Shown piece after piece: positions 39,344 to 47,961 of a stretch of 64,000 bases of DNA. The stretch's first letter is position 1. Every line of letters begins with the position of its first letter. The stretch is from Skermania sp. ID1734. GTDB taxonomy: Bacteria; Actinomycetota; Actinomycetes; Mycobacteriales; Mycobacteriaceae. The translations under genes and the position numbers were made by a program. The notes beneath the pieces were generated by a model that did no database searches, was not told where the DNA came from, and saw only the letters and a list, made by a program, of their open reading frames with translations. The stretch is taken from positions 1-64,000 of the forward strand of contig NZ_VLIY01000015.1 in the NCBI RefSeq assembly GCF_007489285.1. The letters run 5' to 3'.

Positions 39344-40320
39344 GGGTAGGTCGCAGGAACTGTCGCGGCAGTGGTGGTTTCCGGCAGCGGCTCCCGGGTG
39401 CGGGTCGCTGCCCACAGCGCCGCGGTCGCGGCGGTGCAGGCCGCGGCGCCGCCGACGTGAATCGCCACCAGCGCCGACGGGACGTGCGTGAAGTACTGCA
39501 CCACGCCAACCGCAGCCTGGGCGACGATCAGCACAATCAGCACCTGAAACCGCCGTTTGACGGCGGCAGACGCGTCGACCGCATAGAGGGCGAAACCCAG
39601 CCCGATGACGAGCGCAAGGTAACCGACGAGAAGTTCGGCGTGCGCGTGCACCAGCGTCACGATCTCGATATTCAGCCGCGGGACCGTGTAGGTGGCGCTC
39701 TGGTCTCCGGCGTGCGGGCCGGCGCCGGTGACCATCGTGCCTGCGACGAGCACAAAGCTCAGCACCACGCCGGCCAGGCCGGACAGCCAGCGCAGCGGGG
39801 TCGGCACGGTCGAGGTCTCCACCCCATCGTCGGGCGCGACGATCTTCGTGTACAGCAGCACCGACAGCCAGACCATCAGCATCGACGCGAGCAAGTGCAC
39901 GGCCACGGTCCACCACAGCAACCCAGTGCGCACGGTGATGCCGCCGATGACCGCCTGCAGGACGGTCCCGGCCGGCATCAGCCAGGCGAAGACGAACACT
40001 TCGCGACGGCGGCGGGCGCGGGTCACCGCGAGCACGACGAGCGCCGCGCAGATCACCACCAGGAAGGTGAACATGCGGTTGGTGAACTCAATGGCTTGGT
40101 GGAAGCCGGCGACCTCGGCGTGCGGCACCGGGACGAAGCTGCCTGGGAAGCATTCCGGCCAAGTGGGGCAGCCGAGCCCGGATGCGGTCACCCGAACGAT
40201 TGCGCCGGTGATCGAGATGCCGGCCTGCGACACGATGACTGCCAGCGCAATGAGTCGTTGGACGTGCGGCGACGGCAGCGGCAGCCGGTCGACGATCCGG
40301 AGGAAGCCGCGATAAAGCAC
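39334..40320 (-). CDS. ctaA: haem A synthase
   Basis: CtaA oxidises the methyl group of haem O to the formyl group of haem A. The 328-aa membrane protein has about eight helices and the conserved haem-ligand histidines, including the motif GFHQAIEFTNRMFTFL (His-x-x-x-Glu-x-x-x-Arg type), TVAVHLLASMLMVWLS, and VHAHAELLVGYLAL. VRVTASGLGCPTWPEC carries the paired Cys region typical of actinobacterial CtaA. Start at GTG 40320; the longer frame upstream is unsupported. The stop lies inside the hairpin terminator. Confidence 0.93.
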   Translation of the reverse strand: MLYRGFLRIVDRLPLPSPHVQRLIALAVIVSQAGISITGAIVRVTASGLGCPTWPECFPGSFVPVPHAEVAGFHQAIEFTNRMFTFLVVICAALVVLAVTRARRRREVFVFAWLMPAGTVLQAVIGGITVRTGLLWWTVAVHLLASMLMVWLSVLLYTKIVAPDDGVETSTVPTPLRWLSGLAGVVLSFVLVAGTMVTGAGPHAGDQSATYTVPRLNIEIVTLVHAHAELLVGYLALVIGLGFALYAVDASAAVKRRFQVLIVLIVAQAAVGVVQYFTHVPSALVAIHVGGAAACTAATAALWAATRTREPLPETTTAATVPATYPCA

Positions 40321-40345
40321 GCTTCGATGGTAGAGGAGTGGGCAG

Positions 40346-41122
40346 CTAGAAGAACCGGAAGGTGCGGGTCGCGGCCCACCCGGCGAGCAGACCCCAGACG
40401 GCCAGGACGACGATGCCATACCAGTCCACCGTCAGGTCGAGGGCCTGTTTGAGCGCTTCGGCGAGCGCGCCCGACGGGATCAACCGAGCGGCGATCCGGA
40501 GCCATTCGGGCAGATTTGGGGCGAAGATCACACTGCCGATGCCGAGCAACACGAACCAGGCGATGTTGGCCAGTGCCAACACGACTTCAGCCTTGAGCGT
40601 GCCGCCCAGCAGCAAACCCAGCGCGGCAAAACACGCGGTACCGAGCAATATCAGCGCGGCACCGAGCAGCAGGCCGCCGATGCTGGGTCGCCAGCCGAGC
40701 GCAAATCCGATTGCCCCGAGCACCACTGCCTGCACCACGACGACGATGACCACCGCGACGCTCTTGCCGGCGATGATGCCCCACTTCGGCAACGGCGTCG
40801 CGCCGAGCCGCTTCAGCGCGCCGTAGCGGCGGTCGAACCCGACCGCGATGGCTTGGCCGGTGAACGCCGTGGACATGACCGCGACCATCATCACCGCGGG
40901 CACCACCGTGTCGACGCGATCGCTGCCCAAGGCGCCGAACGGCAGCAGGGTCAGACCCACCAGGATGGTGATCGGGATGAACATGGTGAGCAGCAGTTGT
41001 TCGCCGTTGCGCAGCAGCAGCACCAGCTCGAGCGTGCTCTGTGCCCGCAGCATGCGCAGCGGCGCGCTGGGGCGCGGATCGGGCGCGAAGGTGCCCGGGG
41101 CGAACCTGGTGGTCTCGGTCAT
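40346..41122 (-). CDS. ABC-2 type transporter permease
   Basis: The 258-aa protein has six hydrophobic segments in the ABC-2 pattern (LLTMFIPITILVGLTLLPF, VVIVVVVQAVVLGAIGFAL, LGTACFAALGLLLGGTL, LANIAWFVLLGIGSVIF). The signature RYGALKRLGATPLPKWGII lies in the first cytoplasmic loop. It overlaps the ATPase gene by 4 bp and should form an exporter with it (Rv1457c/Rv1458c pair). The substrate is unknown; the neighbour mptB suggests envelope traffic, an inference only. Confidence 0.88.
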   Translation of the reverse strand: MTETTRFAPGTFAPDPRPSAPLRMLRAQSTLELVLLLRNGEQLLLTMFIPITILVGLTLLPFGALGSDRVDTVVPAVMMVAVMSTAFTGQAIAVGFDRRYGALKRLGATPLPKWGIIAGKSVAVVIVVVVQAVVLGAIGFALGWRPSIGGLLLGAALILLGTACFAALGLLLGGTLKAEVVLALANIAWFVLLGIGSVIFAPNLPEWLRIAARLIPSGALAEALKQALDLTVDWYGIVVLAVWGLLAGWAATRTFRFF

Positions 41123-42072
41123 CCGCGCAGCTCCCGGCCCGTCAGGTCGAGGAATACGTCCTCCAGTCGGCGCTGATCGACCCGCATGTCGGTGGTGAGC
41201 ACGCCGATCCGCGCGCACCAGGCGGTGACGGTTGCCAGTACTTGCGGGTTGATGTCGCCCTCCACGAGGTAGCAGCCGGGGGTCGTCTCCCGCGGCGCGT
41301 ACCCCTCGGGCAACGCGGCGGTCAACAATTCGAGGTCCAGTTTCGGTGGCGCGGAAAAGCGCAGCTGGCCTTCGGCTCCGCGGGTGGTGATCTCGGTGGG
41401 CGTTCCGGCAGCGACGATCCGGCCGTGGTCGATGATGATCAGTTCGTCGGCAAGTTGCTCCGCTTCGTCCATCATGTGCGTCGTCAGCAGCACGCTGACG
41501 CCGTCGCGGCGCAGCGCGTCGATGAGTTCCCACACGAGCAGCCTCGCCTGGGCGTCGAGGCCGGCGGTCGGCTCGTCGAGGAAGACCAGCTCGGGTCGCC
41601 CGACCAAGGCGCATGCCAGCGCGAGGCGCTGTTGTTGGCCGCCGGAAAGGCGACGGTACGGTGTCTTCGCGGCGTCGAGCAGTCCGAGGGAACGAAGCAG
41701 CCACTCGGGATCGAGCGGGTTGGCGGAGTACGACGCCACCAGATGCAGCATCTCGCCGGCGCGCGAGCCGGGGTACGCGCCGCCGCCCTGGAGCATGACG
41801 CCGATCCGCGGCCGCAGCGCCGCCGAGTCCGCGATCGGGTCGAGCCCGAGGATTCGGACCGTGCCCGCGTCGGGCCTGACGAACCCCTCGCACATCTCGA
41901 CGGTCGTGGTCTTGCCGGCCCCGTTGGGTCCGAGCAGGGCGAGGACCTGAGCGCGCTCCACTTGTAGCGACAAACCATCGACCGCGGTCAGCGAGCCGTA
42001 CTTCTTGACCACGCCGTCCAGACTCACGGCAGGGGGGTCCGACACCGCCGATCGGGAAACTTGCGCAGTCAC
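41119..42072 (-). CDS. ABC transporter ATP-binding protein
   Basis: The 317-aa ATPase has Walker A LLGPNGAGKTTTVEM, Q-loop VMLQGGGAYPG, signature RLSGGQQQRLALACAL, Walker B ELVFLDEPTAGLD and switch His in VLLTTHMMDEAEQL. Residues about 230 to 317 form the extra C-terminal domain seen in ABC-2 exporters. It lies between mptB (4-bp overlap) and its permease (4-bp overlap), all on the reverse strand. Confidence 0.93.
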   Translation of the reverse strand: MTAQVSRSAVSDPPAVSLDGVVKKYGSLTAVDGLSLQVERAQVLALLGPNGAGKTTTVEMCEGFVRPDAGTVRILGLDPIADSAALRPRIGVMLQGGGAYPGSRAGEMLHLVASYSANPLDPEWLLRSLGLLDAAKTPYRRLSGGQQQRLALACALVGRPELVFLDEPTAGLDAQARLLVWELIDALRRDGVSVLLTTHMMDEAEQLADELIIIDHGRIVAAGTPTEITTRGAEGQLRFSAPPKLDLELLTAALPEGYAPRETTPGCYLVEGDINPQVLATVTAWCARIGVLTTDMRVDQRRLEDVFLDLTGRELRG

Positions 42073-43796
42073 GAGGATTCAGCGTAAGCCCCGCGGGCGG
42101 CATCAGCCGTTTCCGCCCCCGCGTCGACCCGCCAGGGCAGCCGGTTGCGGGTCGCCAGGATGAGGGTCCCGCAGACGATCACCGTGGCGATCGACGCCTG
42201 CACAATGGTGAATGGTTTGAACTCGGCGCCGTTCGGCATGAGAATCACGCTGACCAGCGAAGAGAACGCGATCGTCGGGATGCGGAACGCCGGGCGTGTC
42301 GCCCAGGCGGCCAGCGGAATCACCGCCCACAGCAGGTACCAGGGCTGGACCACCGGGAACAGCAGAACCATGGCACCGAGCCCGACGCCGAGTGCTCCGA
42401 CGGCGTGCAAGCGTCCCGTGTAGGTCGCGATCAGCATTCGCAGTCCGATAAACGCCGCTACCAGCGCGGCGATCGGCCGGGTCAGGTTCAGTACGGCCGT
42501 CGTGTGGTCGCCGAGCCCGAGCAGGACTCCGCCGAATCCCGTGATGATGCCTATGGAGGTCGGCAGCGACATCCAGCTCCGCACTGCGTTGGCGGTCCCG
42601 AGGGTGTGGATCCAGCCGAAACCGAGTCCGCTGACCTCACTGACCGTGAATATCACTGCGGCAGAAATCACACCGAGCAATGCAGCGGACATGGCCAACG
42701 AACGCAGGCTGCGACCCCAGCGCCGGGCGAGCGCCATGCCGAGAAAACCCAGTGACACGATCGAGGTGATCTTGATGGTCGTCGACAACGCCATCAGCCC
42801 AGTCCCGGCCACCAGGTACCACATTTGTCGCCCGGCGATGGGCTGCGTCGACTCCACTGCCCGCAGGGCGATCTCGAATCCGGCCAGCATCAGACCCAGC
42901 ATCAGTGCCTCGTTGTGCACGCCGGAAACGAGGTGAAACAGCAACAGCGGGTTCGCGGCGCCCAGCCAGAGCGCGCTCACACTCGCGACCCCGCACCGCC
43001 GCGCCAGCCGCGGGAGCGCCCACACGATCATGGCCACACCGGCCAGGGCGAGCAGTCGGTGCAAAAAGATGCCGACGACGATGTTATCCCCGGTCAGCAG
43101 GGAAATGCCCTTGCCCATCCAGAGGAACAGGGGGCCGTACGGCGCTGGTGTGTCGCGCCAAATGGTGGGGACCGTGCGAGTGAGCACGTGATCGACGCCG
43201 AGTGCGGGCCCGGGTCCGATCGCATAGGGGTCCATTCCGCGTGCGGCGATCTCGCTCTGGGCCAGATAGGAGTAGACGTCGCGGCTGAACATCGGCGGCG
43301 CCACCGCCAGCGGAATGATCCACAGCAGCAGGGTGCGGTCGAGTTGGCTGCGGCTCAGTCGCCGCGGCGGGGCGTCGGCGCCGGTCGTCCCGATGGCGAA
43401 GCGACCGAGCAGCAACCAGGCGAGCACCACCATGACCGTGCCGGTCATCGTCATCGTCAGCGCGGTGGTCAGCATCCGCGACGGCAGGCTGAGCACCCGG
43501 ATGCCATAGACCGGGTTCTGCAGCACGGGTTGTGCTCCCGCACCCAAGGCGCCCATGGCCATCAGGACGGATCCGGTCGCGCCGAACCAGCGGATGTTGC
43601 GCAGCGCCACCAACTCGCGGGCATTGAGCCCGGGCGCCTCGGGTTCGTCACCGTGCAGGATCGCGACGGTATGTTCCGGAGCGACGTCGAGGCCGAAGAT
43701 CCGGCGGGTTCGGGCGAGCAGTCGGCTGCGCACAGTGTCGGGTTCGTGCCCGACCGCGTGCGTCTCGGCAGCGTTCCTACTGCCCACCACCGCCAT
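42069..43796 (-). CDS. mptB: alpha-(1->6)-mannopyranosyltransferase MptB
   Basis: MptB is a GT-C type membrane glycosyltransferase that starts the mannan core of lipomannan and lipoarabinomannan using polyprenyl-phosphate mannose. The 575-aa protein has many transmembrane segments. The early loop FSRDVYSYLAQSEIAARGM and the following MDPYAIGP carry acidic residues where GT-C catalytic sites lie; TPAPYGPLFLWMGKGISLL and GVHNEALMLGLMLAGFEIA are also family-like. ATG 43796 (MAVVGSRNAAETHAV). Position next to the ABC pair matches Rv1459c. Confidence 0.9.
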   Translation of the reverse strand: MAVVGSRNAAETHAVGHEPDTVRSRLLARTRRIFGLDVAPEHTVAILHGDEPEAPGLNARELVALRNIRWFGATGSVLMAMGALGAGAQPVLQNPVYGIRVLSLPSRMLTTALTMTMTGTVMVVLAWLLLGRFAIGTTGADAPPRRLSRSQLDRTLLLWIIPLAVAPPMFSRDVYSYLAQSEIAARGMDPYAIGPGPALGVDHVLTRTVPTIWRDTPAPYGPLFLWMGKGISLLTGDNIVVGIFLHRLLALAGVAMIVWALPRLARRCGVASVSALWLGAANPLLLFHLVSGVHNEALMLGLMLAGFEIALRAVESTQPIAGRQMWYLVAGTGLMALSTTIKITSIVSLGFLGMALARRWGRSLRSLAMSAALLGVISAAVIFTVSEVSGLGFGWIHTLGTANAVRSWMSLPTSIGIITGFGGVLLGLGDHTTAVLNLTRPIAALVAAFIGLRMLIATYTGRLHAVGALGVGLGAMVLLFPVVQPWYLLWAVIPLAAWATRPAFRIPTIAFSSLVSVILMPNGAEFKPFTIVQASIATVIVCGTLILATRNRLPWRVDAGAETADAARGAYAESS

Positions 43797-43867
43797 CACA
43801 CTGAAGCAGCGTAGTCGGGTCCGCTGAAAGCCCGTACCGATCGACCGTCGATCACTACTCTGAGCGC

Positions 43868-45682
43868 GTGAGTGACGCCACCAACACCACGGGGATCGAA
43901 TCAACCGCTGAGCTGGTCAAAATCCTTGCCCGTTCGCCGGAGTTGGCTGCATTGGGGGAAACCGGAATTGCCCAGCTGTGCGAGCGCGGTTCGCTGGACG
44001 AGTTGACCAGCGGCGCAATCCTGTATCGCGAGGGCGATCCGACCACCACGATGTATTTCCTCGTGCGCGGGCGGCTGCGGGTGACCGCGGAGGGAGCTGT
44101 GATCGGGTATCTCGATCGACTCGATCCAGTCGGAGCGACGGATCTGTTGACCGGCGGACCGCGCACGGCGACCGTGCAGGCGCTGCGCGACAGCGTCGTG
44201 CTCGGCATCGATGCGCCGTCCTATCTCGAACTCATGGACGCCCATCCGATCGGGCACCGAGCGTTTCTGCGGCGGGCGATCACCCAACTTCCGCTGGCAG
44301 TCAAGCGTGGCCGGCAGTCGCGATCCAACAACGCCCACGGCACCTTCGCCGTGATTCCGTCCAGCGGCGACGTACCGGTGCGCGTCCTTGCCGAGACGAT
44401 GGTCCATCGCCTCTCGGGCTGGCCGGCCGCGCGGCTCATCACCGCTGAGCATGTCGACGCTGCCCTCGGGGAGGGAACCGCACGAGCGCCGCTGAGCGAT
44501 GTCGAGGCATCGGCGCGGATCAACGATTGGCTCGACGACCTCGACCGCCGCCACGACTATCTGGTTTTCGCCGCCGATTCCGGTCGCGATGCGTGGGCCA
44601 CGCGCTGCCTGCACAACGCGGATCGGGTGCTGGTGCTGGCGGAGGCCATCGCCAACCCGATGCCCATTCCAGCGTTGAGCGAACTGCAGGCCAACGGCAT
44701 GGCGGCACCGGTCGAGTTGGTGCTGCTGCGTCCGGAGGGCGACCCCTCGCCACAGACGATGGCCTGGCGCGAGATCACCGGCGCGCGCGCCCACTATTTT
44801 GTACATCCTTGGGCGCCAAGCGAACTCGACTCGTTGGCGCGGCAGGTCACCAGTCGCGGCGTCACCTTGGTGCTGGGCGGCGGGGGAGCACGCGGTTTTG
44901 CGCACATCGGACTGATTCGCGCGATGGAAGAGATGAACATTCCCATCGACGTCACCGGTGGCACGAGCATGGGCGCATTCATCGCGGCCCTGTCGGCGTG
45001 CGGTTTCAACAGCATGGACATGGCCGAGATCTGTCGCGAGACATTCGTGCGTGCCAACTATCTCAACGACTACTCGCTGCCGCGGACCTCGCTGATCAAG
45101 GGAGAGCGGTTCGCGGCGCGGCTGCATTCGATCTTCGGTGACCGCATGATCGAGGAGTTGCGCCGAACCTATTTCTGCATCGGCACGAACCTGACTACTG
45201 GACAGGCGCTGGTCTGCGACCGCGGGCTGCTCTACCGCTGGATCGCGGTGAGCATGTGTGTGCCCGGCGTCGCACCGCCGGTCGCCTACGAGGGCGAATT
45301 GTTGTGCGACGGCGGGGTGGTCGACAACCTGCCCATCGACGTCATGCGTCGCCTCGAACGGGGAGTGGTGGTGGCCTGCAACGTCAGCACCGACGGCGCG
45401 CTGCGCGCTCCGGGCGCGGGAATCGGCGAACCGGACCTGCAGGCGCTGGTGAACTGGAAGGGCGCCACCAAGACCCCGTCGCTGGCCGAAATTCTCGTTC
45501 GCACCGCCATGCTGACCAGCTCGGTCGCGGTGGAGGAGTCAGCGATCAACGCCGACGCGTACATCCGTATGCCGGTCGATGACTTCGGCATGTTCGATTG
45601 GAAGCGGCTCGATGATCTGATCGCGCTCGGCTACGACCATGCGAGCGCGCAACTGTCCGCCATCAAGGAGACCCTGCTTTAG
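43868..45682 (+). CDS. patatin-like phospholipase with a cyclic-nucleotide-binding-type domain
   Basis: Residues about 15 to 130 (ILYREGDPTTTMYFLVRGR, VTAEGAVIGYLDRLDPVGA) form a cNMP-binding-like beta barrel. Residues about 140 to 320 are an intermediate region with Rossmann-like features. Residues about 330 to 500 are a patatin hydrolase, with oxyanion loop LVLGGGGARGFAHIGL, nucleophile Ser in GGTSMGAFIAAL and catalytic Asp in LCDGGVVDNLP. This 604-aa layout matches neuropathy-target-esterase-like proteins (M. tuberculosis Rv2565 type). GTG 43868 sits 6 bp after TACTCT, so the message may be leaderless. A signal-controlled lipase is inferred. Confidence 0.9.
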   Translation: MSDATNTTGIESTAELVKILARSPELAALGETGIAQLCERGSLDELTSGAILYREGDPTTTMYFLVRGRLRVTAEGAVIGYLDRLDPVGATDLLTGGPRTATVQALRDSVVLGIDAPSYLELMDAHPIGHRAFLRRAITQLPLAVKRGRQSRSNNAHGTFAVIPSSGDVPVRVLAETMVHRLSGWPAARLITAEHVDAALGEGTARAPLSDVEASARINDWLDDLDRRHDYLVFAADSGRDAWATRCLHNADRVLVLAEAIANPMPIPALSELQANGMAAPVELVLLRPEGDPSPQTMAWREITGARAHYFVHPWAPSELDSLARQVTSRGVTLVLGGGGARGFAHIGLIRAMEEMNIPIDVTGGTSMGAFIAALSACGFNSMDMAEICRETFVRANYLNDYSLPRTSLIKGERFAARLHSIFGDRMIEELRRTYFCIGTNLTTGQALVCDRGLLYRWIAVSMCVPGVAPPVAYEGELLCDGGVVDNLPIDVMRRLERGVVVACNVSTDGALRAPGAGIGEPDLQALVNWKGATKTPSLAEILVRTAMLTSSVAVEESAINADAYIRMPVDDFGMFDWKRLDDLIALGYDHASAQLSAIKETLL

Positions 45683-46863
45683 GCGGACGCGCCGACTGTC
45701 GGGCTCGTATCGATGCCGAGCGCCTTAGCCTCGTTGATGATCCGTTCGCACAGATTCGGATCGACCTGGCCGAGGCCGTAGACGATGCCGGTGAACTCAG
45801 CCTGCTTGTTCGCCGGCATCCGGGAGACGAGATTGAGCAGAATTCCCCAGTGTTCGCCGATCAGCGCAGCGTCGACCGCGACTCGCATGGAGGATTCCGG
45901 CATTTTGGCGATGATTCGGGCGACAGCCGAGCGGTTCTCGTCGCCCATTTGCGCCACCAGCGGCAGCACCAGACCCCACATCTCGAACTTGTCGGCGGTG
46001 CGCAGGATGTTTGCTTGGACGGCCTCGTCACGCAGCGGTGCTAGCTGCACCACCCGTTCCTGCGATTGCGGTGACATTGCCGAGACGACAGGCAGAACGT
46101 CGGCCCACAGATCCCGCCGGTCCACGGCAGAGATGTAGGCGTCGATCAACTGGTCATCCTGGGCGGCGAGGATGTCACCGAGCTCGCGTTTGAATCCGTA
46201 GCTGACATGCACGAGCAGCGAGAGGAACTCCGCAATGAGACCCTCAGGGTCCTCCTGGATGCGCATGAGCAAGCGCTGAATGCGCTCACTGGGGAGCATC
46301 CGGAAAATGTGGTCTACGCGGTTTTTGGACTCCATCAGGAATGCGATGCGCAGCAGCCTTGTTTCGTCGGAAATCGCTTCCTCAACTGCCAGAATCGTAT
46401 CGTCGGACAGGAAGTCGACGAACCGGCTCATCGTGACGAAGTCGTCGCGCGAATCGAGTTCGAGGGCGATGTCGACGATCTTCGTGACCGGCAGCAGCTG
46501 AATGAGGTCACGCGCTCGCCGCGGGTCGAGGTGCACGCAGACGTCGGCCAGCAGCACCGGGTCGACGTGCTTGGCCAGCAGCGCACCTCGCCGAGCCGGT
46601 ATGTCGACGACGATGCCCGCCGAGATGACCGGACTGATGTGGGTGGCGAGCCACCCACCGGCCCGGCTCGGCAGGCGTTCGGCGATGCGGGCGAGCCGGC
46701 GCAACAGCGGCCGGTCCTCTTCCAACAAATGTTCGGCGACGGCCTCCCGCAGCAGCCGCAATGGCTCGGCGTCGAGCGGGGAAAGGAACGCAACCTCGGA
46801 CTGGTCGACGCCAAACAGATTCGCCAGTTTGACCAGTTCGGCGTCGGCGGCGAGCCGGCTCAT
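45679..46863 (-). CDS. helical-repeat protein resembling the MgtE N-terminal domain (394 aa)
   Basis: The protein is soluble and almost entirely helical, built of repeats such as VLLADVCVHLDPRRARDLI, VTKIVDIALELDSRD, RMLPSERIQRLLMRI, VSAMSPQSQERVVQLAPL and VAQMGDENRSAVARII. They recall the superhelical N-domain of MgtE Mg2+ channels (ELLEELPPEEAA-type repeats) but no membrane or CBS domains follow. Function unknown: a scaffold or metal-sensing role is only a suggestion. ATG 46863 overlaps the upstream 74-aa gene's stop, and the gene ends overlapping the patatin gene by 4 bp. It is absent from the matching M. tuberculosis interval as I remember it. Confidence 0.6.
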   Translation of the reverse strand: MSRLAADAELVKLANLFGVDQSEVAFLSPLDAEPLRLLREAVAEHLLEEDRPLLRRLARIAERLPSRAGGWLATHISPVISAGIVVDIPARRGALLAKHVDPVLLADVCVHLDPRRARDLIQLLPVTKIVDIALELDSRDDFVTMSRFVDFLSDDTILAVEEAISDETRLLRIAFLMESKNRVDHIFRMLPSERIQRLLMRIQEDPEGLIAEFLSLLVHVSYGFKRELGDILAAQDDQLIDAYISAVDRRDLWADVLPVVSAMSPQSQERVVQLAPLRDEAVQANILRTADKFEMWGLVLPLVAQMGDENRSAVARIIAKMPESSMRVAVDAALIGEHWGILLNLVSRMPANKQAEFTGIVYGLGQVDPNLCERIINEAKALGIDTSPTVGASA

Positions 46864-47084
46864 CTGCGCCCCCTCGTCGCGAAGTCGTAGAGCTTGCCGA
46901 TCGGCAAAAATTTCACGGACTCGATGATCGCGCTGCGCATCTCCGAGCGGTGCCGCACCCGAGCGGCCTCGATCAACTCGTTGAGCTTGGCGATGTCTTC
47001 GAGGCTGAGCTGACGCAACGCCGACTGCGCCGATGGTTGCAGCCGCAATTCCGAGGCCAGCCTGGTGCTCGAGGTGACTCTCAT
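46860..47084 (-). CDS. small conserved-looking partner protein (74 aa)
   Basis: The product starts MRVTSSTRLASELRLQPSA and ends FLPIGKLYDFATRGRR, with a central helix EDIAKLNELIEAARVRH. It is basic, has no membrane segment and is not recognised. It is divergent from sufR, 100 bp away, and coupled by a 4-bp overlap to the 394-aa helical-repeat gene. The pair probably works together. Confidence 0.6.
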   Translation of the reverse strand: MRVTSSTRLASELRLQPSAQSALRQLSLEDIAKLNELIEAARVRHRSEMRSAIIESVKFLPIGKLYDFATRGRR

Positions 47085-47173
47085 GGGTCAATCAAACCGG
47101 TTCCGGAAGGCCGTCGCAGCCAATTCGGTGTTAGTGAGGGCACCCTTGGTGGAACGGCGCGCGGAATTCCGTC

Positions 47174-47188
47174 ACACTGGTGTTGTGA
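47174..47188. promoter_or_regulatory. ACACT-N5-TGTGA inverted repeat, likely SufR operator
   Basis: ACACT (47174-47178) and TGTGA (47184-47188) flank GGTGT. The right arm contains the GTG start of sufR. This is the form I recall for mycobacterial SufR sites. It lies in the divergent region shared with the 74-aa gene, so binding could repress both directions. Confidence 0.65.
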
Positions 47189-47961
47189 AAACCGCTCCCG
47201 AGCTCCCGGCCCGCGGGAGTTCTGTGCTTGCCGACGCGCACGGCGATGCCACGCACGAGGGTCAGACCCGTGCGGCTGTCGTCGATCTGCTGCTCGCGGA
47301 CGGGCCGGTTTCAGCCACGGAGATCGGTGACAAGCTTGGCTTGACCGCCGCCGGCGTGCGGCGACACCTCGACGCGCTGATCGAGTCGGGTGAGGCGCGG
47401 CTGGTAACCCCGCCGCGCTGGCAACAACGAGGACGCGGACGCCCGGCCAAGCGGTATCAGCTCACCGCCAAGGGCAGGGGCCGGTTGGGCCACGCCTATG
47501 ACGACCTGGCGGGTGCCGCAATGCGGCAGCTGCAGGCGATCGGCGGCGAGACTGCCATCGAGGACTTCGCCCGCGCACGGGTCCAGGCGATCGTCGCCGA
47601 CGTGACACCGGTAGCCCAGCACGAACCGGAGCAACTCGCCGCCAAGGCCGACGAGATTGCGGACGCGTTCACCAGCGCAGGCTTTGCCGCCTCGACCCGT
47701 CAGGTCGGCGCCGGTGTGCAGATCTGCCAGCACCACTGCCCGGTATCGCACGTTGCCGAGGAATTTCCGCAGCTCTGCGAGGCGGAACTCGACGCTTTTC
47801 GGGAGTTGCTCGGCACCCACGTCCAGCGGCTGGCCACCATCGCCAACGGTGACTGTGCCTGTACGACGCACGTGCCGCTGATGCAACTGGACAAGACTTC
47901 CCCAACGCCCGGGGCTCAGCCCGCCCCGGCACCGACGAGCCTCCGGAAGGAGCACCGATGA
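47185..47961 (+). CDS. sufR: SufR, iron-sulfur-sensing repressor of the suf operon
   Basis: SufR has an N-terminal winged HTH (about 30 to 100: [51 protein letters not shown]). A C-terminal part carries the cluster cysteines, [18 protein letters not shown] and, near the end, [10 protein letters not shown]. Loss of its Fe-S cluster relieves repression of cluster assembly genes. The 258-aa reading from GTG 47185 ([11 protein letters not shown]) starts within the probable operator; an upstream in-frame start at 47065 would overlap the divergent gene and is less likely. It overlaps sufB by 4 bp. Confidence 0.93.
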   Translation: MKTAPELPARGSSVLADAHGDATHEGQTRAAVVDLLLADGPVSATEIGDKLGLTAAGVRRHLDALIESGEARLVTPPRWQQRGRGRPAKRYQLTAKGRGRLGHAYDDLAGAAMRQLQAIGGETAIEDFARARVQAIVADVTPVAQHEPEQLAAKADEIADAFTSAGFAASTRQVGAGVQICQHHCPVSHVAEEFPQLCEAELDAFRELLGTHVQRLATIANGDCACTTHVPLMQLDKTSPTPGAQPAPAPTSLRKEHR

